5,686 bases of DNA from Bacillota bacterium (GTDB lineage: Bacteria; Bacillota; Clostridia; Christensenellales; CAG-138), in NCBI GenBank assembly GCA_023458615.1, contig JAEWYV010000059.1:1-5686 (forward strand). Reading direction: 5' to 3'. Under the pieces are notes generated by a model, which did no database searches, was not told the origin of the DNA, and saw nothing but the letters and a program-made list of their open reading frames with translations. The position numbers and the translations under genes are program-made. Each line of letters begins with the position of its first letter. The stretch's first letter is position 1. Shown in pieces: positions 1 to 5,262 of this stretch.

Positions 1-501
1 CGCGCAAAGATCTTTATCGATGACTCCGGCAGTGCGACTGTCTCAGTAATTCGCAGCAAATGCCGTCGGCTTGCGGCGCGAGCCGGGCTGGATATGATCG
101 TAATCGACTACCTCCAGCTCATGCAATCCGCCGGCGGACGAAAGTCAGACAACCGCATGCAGGAGGTTTCGGACATGACGCGCCAGCTCAAACTGCTGGC
201 AAGAGAGCTAAATGTGCCGATCATTGTCCTCTGCCAGCTCAACCGCGGGCCGGACACACGCACGGATCACCGGCCTGTGATTTCGGACTTGCGCGAGAGT
301 GGATCAATTGAGCAGGATGCGGATATGGTGTTGCTGCTCTATCGTCCGGCGGCCTATCTGGACACGCAGGAATATGAAATGGGTGACAACACAAGCCAAG
401 TCATCATCGCCAAGCACCGCCATGGCTCCACCGGCGTTGTGAAGCTGCTCTGGCAAGGCGAATATACACGCTTTCGCTCCATTGCGCAGGATAATAACTA
501 G
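1..501 (+). CDS. dnaB: Replicative DNA helicase DnaB, C-terminal part (5' end outside window)
   Basis: This is the RecA-like motor domain of the hexameric helicase that unwinds DNA at the replication fork in the cytoplasm. The frame is open from base 1 with no start codon, so the gene begins upstream; 166 codons plus TAG are present, roughly the last third of a protein usually near 440-450 residues. Visible motifs, numbered from base 1, are the Walker B strand MIVIDYLQLM with its aspartate at residue 36, the H3 segment LCQLNR with the sensor glutamine at 79, the very conserved SDLRESGSIEQDAD block, and an arginine-finger segment KHRHGSTG (Lys138, Arg140). The Walker A loop and N-terminal domain lie outside the window. 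The internal ATG at 94 is inside the Walker B strand and is not the start. No intein or frameshift is visible in the part present. The next gene follows after 32 bp without a terminator, so co-transcription is likely. The identification is very secure. Confidence 0.97.
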   Translation, partial: RAKIFIDDSGSATVSVIRSKCRRLAARAGLDMIVIDYLQLMQSAGGRKSDNRMQEVSDMTRQLKLLARELNVPIIVLCQLNRGPDTRTDHRPVISDLRESGSIEQDADMVLLLYRPAAYLDTQEYEMGDNTSQVIIAKHRHGSTGVVKLLWQGEYTRFRSIAQDNN

Positions 502-533
502 CGCAGCATAAAACAAGAACAGGAACAAAACGG

Positions 534-1193
534 ATGAAGAATCAGGACATGTTTGCGGATTTATCAACGACGCTCGCGCAAGAGCTGTTTTTAGAGGCGA
601 CCTATCCCTGGGAGGTTTTACCGAAGATCAAGGACTTTGTGCGTGCATTGGGTCAAACGCTCAGCGCGGAGGAATATGACCATCCAAGCGAAGAGGTTTG
701 GATTCATAAGAGCGCAAAGATCTATCCTTTCGCCTATATCGAAGGACCAACCATCATCGGCGCGGGCACGGAGGTGCGCCCTGGCGCGTTTATCCGCGGG
801 AGCGTATTGGTTGGCAACGGCTGCGTGGTTGGCAACTCCACAGAGCTCAAAAACTGCATCCTCTTTGACAAGGTGCAGGTGCCGCACTACAACTATGTTG
901 GAGACAGCATATTAGGGCACTATGCGCACATGGGCGCGGGCTCGATCTGCTCCAACGTCAAGAGCGACAAAACCCTGGTCATCGTGCGCGGCGGTGATGA
1001 ACCGCACGAGACGGGACTCAAGAAGTTCGGCGCAATCCTTGGCGATCATGTAGAGGTTGGCTGTAATAGCGTACTCAATCCCGGCACGGTGCTGGAACCC
1101 TATGCCTCCGTCTATCCGCTCTCTCGCGTGCGTGGCGTGGTGAAGGCCGGGCATATCTTCAAGGCGCAAAACGACATCGTCAAGCGCAACTAA
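534..1193 (+). CDS. GlmU-acetyltransferase-like left-handed beta-helix protein (hexapeptide repeats)
   Basis: The 219-residue product has a short helical N-terminus (about 1-50), then a left-handed parallel beta-helix of hexapeptide repeats from about residue 55 to the end. It resembles the C-terminal acetyltransferase domain of GlmU: RPGAFIRG, a GNSTELK segment, PHYNYVGDSILG and HMGAGSICSN occur in the GlmU order. By motif alignment Arg82, Lys106, His118, Tyr121 and Asn141 match the E. coli GlmU residues Arg333, Lys351, His363 (general base), Tyr366 and Asn386. The N-terminal uridyltransferase domain of GlmU is absent, so the common database label 'UDP-GlcNAc pyrophosphorylase' would be misleading. 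An acetyl-CoA-dependent sugar or sugar-phosphate N-acyltransferase is inferred; the substrate is unknown. The start at 534 has an AGGA element at 521-524; Met6 is a weaker alternative. It probably shares a transcript with dnaB, and a terminator follows the stop. The fold is secure, the activity is not. Confidence 0.87.
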   Translation: MKNQDMFADLSTTLAQELFLEATYPWEVLPKIKDFVRALGQTLSAEEYDHPSEEVWIHKSAKIYPFAYIEGPTIIGAGTEVRPGAFIRGSVLVGNGCVVGNSTELKNCILFDKVQVPHYNYVGDSILGHYAHMGAGSICSNVKSDKTLVIVRGGDEPHETGLKKFGAILGDHVEVGCNSVLNPGTVLEPYASVYPLSRVRGVVKAGHIFKAQNDIVKRN

Positions 1194-1200
1194 GCAGGTA

Positions 1201-1251
1201 AGGCCGCAGGATACGGGAGCAAGGATGCTCCTGCGAATGAGCGGCTTTTTT
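1201..1251 (+). terminator. Rho-independent terminator with a two-part stem
   Basis: The outer stem pairs GCCGC (1203-1207) with GCGGC (1241-1245), directly followed by six T (1246-1251). An inner stem pairs CGGGAGC (1214-1220) with GCTCCTG (1227-1233), with one G-U pair, around the loop AAGGAT. Asymmetric internal loops of six and seven bases separate the stems. It lies eight bases after the stop of the beta-helix gene and probably ends the dnaB transcript. Confidence 0.8.
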
Positions 1252-1404
1252 GATGCAAACAGACGAAATTTTCCGAAACAGAAAGATAAAATGCCGGGCT
1301 TTTTTTGACAAATGGAACACCCCTTGATCGATGGCGTTAAAATTGTGAAAAGCTCGCAACATTCCGCACAACCCGCTTTTTTGCCGGAGGGAATCGGCTA
1401 TACT
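1252..1404 (+). other. AT-rich intergenic leader upstream of the GH13 gene
   Basis: This stretch holds a run of seven T (1300-1306) and a perfect -35-like TTGACA (1305-1310), but no good -10 lies 16-18 bases downstream of it; the nearest AT-rich hexamer is TAAAAT at 1338-1343, spaced 27 bases. A second candidate -10, TATACT (1399-1404), abuts the proposed start codon and has only a poor -35. A reading frame open from an ATG at 1312 covers most of the stretch, but it has no ribosome binding site and its residues do not look like a conserved domain. A promoter for the GH13 gene is expected here, but I cannot place it with confidence. Confidence 0.4.
1386..1391 (+). promoter_or_regulatory. Ribosome binding site of the GH13 gene
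   Basis: GGAGGG lies 13 bases before the ATG at 1405 and 19 before the ATG at 1411. The spacing is longer than usual, but it is the only strong Shine-Dalgarno sequence in the region, and it argues against the ATG at 1312 as the start. Confidence 0.55.
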
Positions 1405-3354
1405 ATGCATATGATAACGTTTCGACATCACTCAAGATTTCTCTCTTTTCGCAGGCCGCAAGGCGCGGTTCCCTGCGGGGCGAGCGTGCATATGGAAGCC
1501 GAAATTGGCTCGGACACAACCCCGCTGGTGCAACTAAGACTGTACAACCAGTTTGGCGTGGAGTCCATCTTTGACTTGGCAATCTCTGGCGGGCGCGCAA
1601 GGGGCGATATCCCAATGCCGGATGTGCCTTGTCTGGTTTGGTATTATTTTATCATCCGCACCCCGGACGGCAAAACGCAGTATTACGGCGCGGACAGCGG
1701 CGAGGGTCGGTTGGAATCCCATGAGCCGCGCGCCTATCAAATCACCGTTTACGACGGTGCATTTGAAACGCCGAAGCACTGGCGCGAAGGGATTGTCTAT
1801 CAGATTTTTCCGGATCGTTTTCGCAGGAGCAGCTGGGAGGATTTTCGCGAACGGGCGAAGTATCACGCCGAAAAGGGGCGATTCTTGCGCATCCATGACC
1901 GCTGGAGCGAGGACGTATGCTTTACGCCCGCGCCGGGACAGGACGATTATGAGCCAAACGACTTCTTCGGAGGGGATATCAACGGTATCCGCGAGAAACT
2001 CGGCTATCTTTCCGGACTGGGTGTGACAACGATCTATCTCAACCCGGTTTTTGAGTCCGCAAGCAACCACCGTTATGACACGGCGGACTATAACCGGATC
2101 GATCCGATCTTTGGTAATGAGGATGAGTTTCGAGCACTCTGCGCAGAGGCAAACGCGCTCGGCATACGGATCATGCTCGATGGCGTATTCTCCCATACGG
2201 GCGCGGACAGCCGCTACTTCGACAAATTTTCGCGATATGACGGAATCGGCGCTTACGAGGCGGACGACTCGCCCTACCGCAGTTGGTATCGCTTTATTGG
2301 CGATCGCAAGCATTATGATTGCTGGTGGGGTTTTCCGACCCTGCCGAATGTCAACGAGCTGGAGCCGAGCTATACGGCGTTTATTACGGGAGACACCGGC
2401 GTACTGTCCCACTGGGCAGGCGCGGGCGCAAAGGACTGGCGGTTGGATGTGGCGGACGAATTGCCAGACGAGTTCATTCGCTATCTGCGCAGACGTGTGA
2501 AACAAAACGACCCCGAGGGCGTTCTGCTTGGCGAAGTTTGGGAGGACTGCTCCAATAAATATGGCGCGGAGGGCAGGCGCGGCTACGTCAACGGCGATGA
2601 GCTGGACAGTGCGATGAACTACCCCTTCATGGAGGCGACCGTTGCATTTTTAACGGGTCACTCGGACGCCTATTCTCTGGATCATGTGCTGCAGACGCTG
2701 CGTGAGCATTATCCCAAGCCCTTTTACGAGGCATGCCTCAACCTGATCTCGTCGCACGATATCATCCGTGCGGCAACCGCTCTCTCAGGCGCGCCGGATC
2801 GAAATTCTGTTTCTCGTAAATTACAGGCGGTTTACCAGCCAAACGAGAAAGATCAGCAGAAGGGTTACCAACGATTGATCCTCGCCGCTGCACTACAGAT
2901 GACGATGCCGGGTGTGCCGAGCGTTTACTATGGTGACGAAGCTGGCATGACCGGCATGAGCGACCCCTTCAATCGCGGCACCTATCCGTGGGGCGCGGAA
3001 AATGAGACCGTGTTTACCGCCTATTCGACATTGATGCGCGCGCGGGCGGGAAGCGATGCGCTCAAGCGTGGTCTTTGCAGGATGGGCGCGCTTTCCCCGG
3101 AAATCTATGCGATCATCCGCTGGCTTCCGGAGACAAACGAACAGGCGGTATTGCTAATCAATCGATCGGAGCGGGAGCAGCGCGTGACGCTGCATCCGGA
3201 CGATATTCCGCAAGGCCCCGACGGGGAAACGCCGGTTGCATTTCACGAGCAGTGGATCGATGTACTGACCGGTGAGGCGGCAAACGCTGCCGGCGGCGCT
3301 CTCACGGCGGCATTGCCTGCTCTGACCGCCCGCCTCTATCAGGCGCAACGCTAA
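1405..3354 (+). CDS. GH13 alpha-glucan hydrolase (neopullulanase / maltogenic amylase type)
   Basis: The 649-residue product has no signal peptide, so it probably hydrolyses imported maltodextrin, cyclodextrin or pullulan fragments in the cytosol. Residues 1 to about 120 form a beta-rich N-terminal domain of the kind found in CBM34-type neopullulanases. The (beta/alpha)8 barrel begins near HWREGIVYQIFPDRF (from 125), with SNHRYDTADY at 220-229. All GH13 motifs are present: DGVFSH (Asp259 to His264), WRLDVADE with Arg346 and the nucleophile Asp348, EVW with acid/base Glu377, and SSHD with His451-Asp452. An LPNVNE segment before the nucleophile matches the region V position of the GH13_20-like group. 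A C-terminal beta domain follows from about 565. The frame is open from an ATG at 1312, but that start has no ribosome binding site, so 1405 (or 1411) is preferred. No sugar transporter or regulator is adjacent. Exact specificity cannot be read from sequence; a cyclomaltodextrinase is equally possible. Confidence 0.93.
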   Translation: MHMITFRHHSRFLSFRRPQGAVPCGASVHMEAEIGSDTTPLVQLRLYNQFGVESIFDLAISGGRARGDIPMPDVPCLVWYYFIIRTPDGKTQYYGADSGEGRLESHEPRAYQITVYDGAFETPKHWREGIVYQIFPDRFRRSSWEDFRERAKYHAEKGRFLRIHDRWSEDVCFTPAPGQDDYEPNDFFGGDINGIREKLGYLSGLGVTTIYLNPVFESASNHRYDTADYNRIDPIFGNEDEFRALCAEANALGIRIMLDGVFSHTGADSRYFDKFSRYDGIGAYEADDSPYRSWYRFIGDRKHYDCWWGFPTLPNVNELEPSYTAFITGDTGVLSHWAGAGAKDWRLDVADELPDEFIRYLRRRVKQNDPEGVLLGEVWEDCSNKYGAEGRRGYVNGDELDSAMNYPFMEATVAFLTGHSDAYSLDHVLQTLREHYPKPFYEACLNLISSHDIIRAATALSGAPDRNSVSRKLQAVYQPNEKDQQKGYQRLILAAALQMTMPGVPSVYYGDEAGMTGMSDPFNRGTYPWGAENETVFTAYSTLMRARAGSDALKRGLCRMGALSPEIYAIIRWLPETNEQAVLLINRSEREQRVTLHPDDIPQGPDGETPVAFHEQWIDVLTGEAANAAGGALTAALPALTARLYQAQR

Positions 3355-3434
3355 GACGGCGACAATCACCAATTGCAACGAATTCAGAAGACAGGCGGGT
3401 TACCCGTCAGATATCGATAAAAGCGAGGGATACG

Positions 3435-3890
3435 ATGTTTCAACAACAGCAAAGAGGCCTGGATGAATTAAACCGCGCGATGATGATCACGGCGCTGGTT
3501 TTAACAATCCTCGGTATGTTTTTTGCCCAGCTCGGTGGCTGGCTGCGGTTTGTGTTCACGGGGCTTGGCGCAGTCCTGCTGATTTTGATGGTGCTGCGTA
3601 TGACGAGCAAGAACACCGCCAAGCGTTACCAGGAAAACATGAAATACCTGACCGTGGTTACCTCGGTGAAGGATTGGTTTAGGCGCACATTCCGTACCAA
3701 AACTGCGGGCTCGCAAACGGGCGGTCAGCGCGCAAGGCAGACGCACAAGAAGCCGACCTGGGCCGAGATGAAGCAGTATAAGTATCTCATTTGCCCGCAG
3801 TGCACCCAGCGTCTTCGCGTACCGCGCGGCAAGGGTAAGATTCGCGTGACCTGCACCAATTGCGGAAACGTGTTTGAAACACGTAGCTAA
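3435..3890 (+). CDS. Small membrane protein with two transmembrane helices and a C-terminal zinc ribbon
   Basis: I do not recognise a named family with a known function. The 151-residue product begins with a polar stretch containing a Gln run (3-6), then two hydrophobic segments at about 15-33 and 36-54, separated by a tight Gly-Gly turn, which predicts a membrane hairpin with both ends on the same side. A basic linker (about 55-110, many Arg, Lys, Thr, Gln) follows. The C-terminus is a zinc ribbon, Cys120-x2-Cys123 and Cys140-x2-Cys143 with 16 residues between the pairs, ending CTNCGNVFE; it resembles the MJ0042-type zinc finger. The positive linker suggests a cytosolic C-terminus, where the ribbon could bind protein or nucleic acid; that is inference. 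The start at 3435 has GAGGGA at 3425-3430. The gene follows the GH13 gene by 80 bp with no terminator seen, so it is probably co-transcribed. Confidence 0.85.
   Translation: MFQQQQRGLDELNRAMMITALVLTILGMFFAQLGGWLRFVFTGLGAVLLILMVLRMTSKNTAKRYQENMKYLTVVTSVKDWFRRTFRTKTAGSQTGGQRARQTHKKPTWAEMKQYKYLICPQCTQRLRVPRGKGKIRVTCTNCGNVFETRS
3868..3884. repeat. 17-bp palindrome at the 3' end of the zinc-ribbon gene
   Basis: ACGTGTTT (3868-3875) and AAACACGT (3877-3884) are a perfect 8-bp inverted repeat around a single G. It lies in the last codons of the gene and has no T run after it, so it is not a classical terminator. It could be a protein-binding site or chance. Confidence 0.4.
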
Positions 3891-3926
3891 TTGCACCGGA
3901 CGGTTCATTTGAACATTGGATCAAAA

Positions 3927-3987
3927 AACGCTTGGATTTTTGTGAAATCATGATATACTAGTATTTAGCTAGTGTTTCAAAAGCGTT
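3927..3987. repeat. Nested inverted repeats spanning the DUF1858 promoter (possible operator)
   Basis: An outer perfect 7-bp inverted repeat, AACGCTT (3927-3933) and AAGCGTT (3981-3987), flanks the promoter, its left arm overlapping the -35 region. An inner repeat, ACTAG (3957-3961) and CTAGT (3969-3973), overlaps the end of the -10 box and the expected start point. The placement suits a regulator that blocks RNA polymerase, but no binding family is recognised. Confidence 0.35.
3932..3959 (+). promoter_or_regulatory. Extended -10 promoter of the DUF1858 gene
   Basis: The -10 hexamer TATACT (3954-3959) is preceded by TGA at 3951-3953, which gives the extended -10 form TGnTATACT. A weak -35, TTGGAT (3932-3937), lies 16 bases upstream. 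Transcription should start near 3966, leaving a leader of about 50 bases. This is consistent with sigma-A. Confidence 0.65.
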
Positions 3988-4002
3988 AGTATCAATTACT
4001 TT

Positions 4003-4007
4003 GGAGG
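4003..4007 (+). promoter_or_regulatory. Ribosome binding site deciding the DUF1858 start
   Basis: GGAGG lies eight bases before the ATG at 4016. A TTG codon at 4001 is in frame but overlaps this site, so it cannot be the start. Confidence 0.85.
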
Positions 4008-4015
4008 ATATATTC

Positions 4016-4216
4016 ATGCAGGCAACGAAAGATATGCTCATTCAGCAGGTGATCGAGCTGGACGAGGGCACCGCCGATATTCTCATGAATGCTGGCATGC
4101 ACTGCCTCGGCTGCGCGATGGCGCATGGCGAGAGCATTGAGCAGGCTTGCGCGGTGCACGGAATCAATTCCGATGCGCTGATCGGCCAGATCAACGAATA
4201 TCTCGCGGCGAAATAA
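4016..4216 (+). CDS. DUF1858 / hybrid cluster protein-associated redox disulfide domain protein
   Basis: The 66-residue protein is a stand-alone DUF1858-type domain, the family also called 'hybrid cluster protein-associated redox disulfide domain'. The diagnostic segment is GMHCLGCAMAHGESIEQAC, with a Cys30-x2-Cys33 pair at the start of a helix and a third cysteine at 45, followed by the usual short helical C-terminus. The pair is thought to act as a thiol-disulfide redox centre in anaerobes, and the domain is named for its genomic association with hybrid cluster protein; the partner is not known, and no hybrid cluster protein gene lies in this window. The protein is cytosolic with no signal or membrane segment. 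It has its own promoter and a strong terminator, so it is probably transcribed alone. Family assignment is secure; function is open. Confidence 0.92.
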   Translation: MQATKDMLIQQVIELDEGTADILMNAGMHCLGCAMAHGESIEQACAVHGINSDALIGQINEYLAAK

Positions 4217-4241
4217 ACGCGGGCAGCAGGATTTGGCAAAC

Positions 4242-4272
4242 AGGCCGCCGGACGCGCTCTGGCGGCTTTTTT
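4242..4272 (+). terminator. Strong Rho-independent terminator after the DUF1858 gene
   Basis: GCCGCCGGA (4244-4252) pairs with TCTGGCGGC (4258-4266) through nine pairs including one G-U, closing the five-base loop CGCGC, and six T follow (4267-4272). It starts 26 bases after the stop codon and separates this gene from the DUF5685 unit. Confidence 0.93.
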
Positions 4273-4328
4273 GCGCCTAAACGCGCGGATATTTCACATT
4301 CGTTCACAAGCGAGCAGGAAATTAGGCA

Positions 4329-4357
4329 TGGTCACACGCTAGCTAACATGATACAAT
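4329..4357 (+). promoter_or_regulatory. Extended -10 promoter of the DUF5685/J-domain operon
   Basis: TGGTCA (4329-4334, four of six consensus bases) lies 17 bases before TACAAT (4352-4357), which carries the extended TGA at 4349-4351. The expected start near 4364 leaves a short leader containing the AGAAAGG ribosome binding site (4371-4377). A GCTAGC palindrome (4338-4343) lies in the spacer. Confidence 0.7.
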
Positions 4358-4386
4358 ATTTTGCGGATGCAGAAAGGATGCGGCAT

Positions 4387-5262
4387 ATGTTTGGCTACAT
4401 TCGCCCGCTGGAATGCGAACTGAAGGTGCGCGAACAGGCGGAGTATCGCGGAACCTACTGCGGACTTTGCAAGAGCATCGGTAAAAGATTTGGACAAATT
4501 GAGCGGCTGACGCTGAGCTATGACTGCGCGTTTCTCGCGCTCGTGCTTGCCGCGCTTAACGATGGCGCGGCATTCAAACCCGGCAATTGCGGCCCGCGCG
4601 TCTACCGTGGAAAGCGGCCGATTGCCGAGCCTTCCGCCATTTTGGACTATGCCGCGGATGTAAACGTCCTGCTTGCCTGGTATCAGGCGGCGGATGACGT
4701 CCGGGATGAGAAAAGCGCAACCTCCGCTGCTGCGCGTCTCGCGCTTTCGCGGGCGTATCATAAGGCTGCAAAAGCACATCCCGCGCTCGATCACGAGATT
4801 GCGGAGAATATGACGCGATTGAGTGCGATTGAGACGGAAAAGATCGCTTCAACCGATGAGCCGAGCGATACATTTGGCAAGCTGCTTGCCGCTGTCATTT
4901 TAAACGCGCCCATGTTGCCGGATGGCGAACGCAAGGCGGCGGAATGGATGTTTTACAACCTCGGCAAATGGATTTATCTCATCGACGCTTGGGATGACCG
5001 CGAGAAGGATCAAAAGAGCGGCAACTATAATCCGTTTTTACTCGCCGATATGCCGGTCGAACAGGCTGAGTTTCTATTAAACATCACCCGTGACGAGGCG
5101 CAAAAGGGCTATGACCTCTTGACGCTGAATCAAAAAAGCGGACTGCTGGACAATATCATGCAATTGGGACTCTATCACACGCAGCGACGCGTGCTACACG
5201 GAGAGAATGGCTGTCAGGCGGAAAACGAATCGCCTGAAAAGGATAAAGGAGACAAGGAATGA
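4387..5262 (+). CDS. DUF5685 family protein
   Basis: The 291-residue, mostly helical protein starts with the family signature MFGYIRPLECELKVRE and then RGTYCGLCK, a Cys25-x2-Cys28 pair. No function is established for the family that I know of. Two acidic motifs stand out: AADDVRDEK with Asp103, Asp104, Asp107 and Glu108, and LIDAWDDREKD ending in KSGNYNPF with Asp200, Asp203, Asp204 and Asp208. Their form and spacing resemble the metal-binding motifs of squalene/phytoene-synthase-like enzymes, which is inference only. There are six cysteines (10, 25, 28, 47, 68, 276). The tail from about 272 is charged and probably disordered. No signal peptide is seen. The start at 4387 has AGAAAGG nine bases upstream and matches the family N-terminus; the frame is open to 4147, but that overlaps the preceding gene and terminator. 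The stop overlaps the next start as ATGA, which implies translational coupling to the J-domain protein. Confidence 0.88.
   Translation: MFGYIRPLECELKVREQAEYRGTYCGLCKSIGKRFGQIERLTLSYDCAFLALVLAALNDGAAFKPGNCGPRVYRGKRPIAEPSAILDYAADVNVLLAWYQAADDVRDEKSATSAAARLALSRAYHKAAKAHPALDHEIAENMTRLSAIETEKIASTDEPSDTFGKLLAAVILNAPMLPDGERKAAEWMFYNLGKWIYLIDAWDDREKDQKSGNYNPFLLADMPVEQAEFLLNITRDEAQKGYDLLTLNQKSGLLDNIMQLGLYHTQRRVLHGENGCQAENESPEKDKGDKE
5247..5251 (+). promoter_or_regulatory. Ribosome binding site of the J-domain gene, inside the DUF5685 gene
   Basis: AGGAG lies seven bases before the ATG at 5259 and within the last codons of the preceding gene. With the ATGA stop-start overlap, this supports coupled translation of the two proteins. 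Confidence 0.8.

Noticed and set aside
1..501. Intein in dnaB
   Set aside because: DnaB often carries inteins, but the visible part is continuous through Walker B, H3 and the arginine finger; the Walker A site is outside the window and cannot be judged.
1293..1306. GCCGGGC followed by seven T as a second terminator upstream of the GH13 gene
   Set aside because: No complementary arm lies upstream to form a stem, so the T run is more likely part of promoter-region composition.
1343..1371. Catabolite-response (cre) or Crp-like operator upstream of the GH13 gene
   Set aside because: The TGTGAAAAGCTCGC stretch lacks the central CG and the right half of the cre consensus, and the TTGTG/CACAA arms are too far apart for a Crp-type site.
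1312..1404. N-terminal extension of the GH13 protein from the ATG at 1312
   Set aside because: No ribosome binding site precedes it, it overlaps a -35-like element, and the 31 extra residues show no conserved pattern; GGAGGG at 1386 favours 1405.
1534..2505. Long open frame of 323 codons on the - strand inside the GH13 gene
   Set aside because: It is wholly antisense to a conserved catalytic domain with all GH13 motifs, shows no recognisable domain, and is the kind of mirror frame that GC-rich codon use produces.
3390..3408. Hairpin CGGG-TTA-CCCG between the GH13 and zinc-ribbon genes as a terminator
   Set aside because: The stem is only four pairs and no T run follows, so it should not stop transcription.
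4001..4015. TTG start five codons upstream of the DUF1858 ATG
   Set aside because: The TTG overlaps the GGAGG ribosome binding site that serves the ATG at 4016.
4147..4386. Upstream extension of the DUF5685 frame
   Set aside because: It would overlap the DUF1858 gene, the strong terminator and the promoter; the family N-terminus MFGYIRP starts at 4387.
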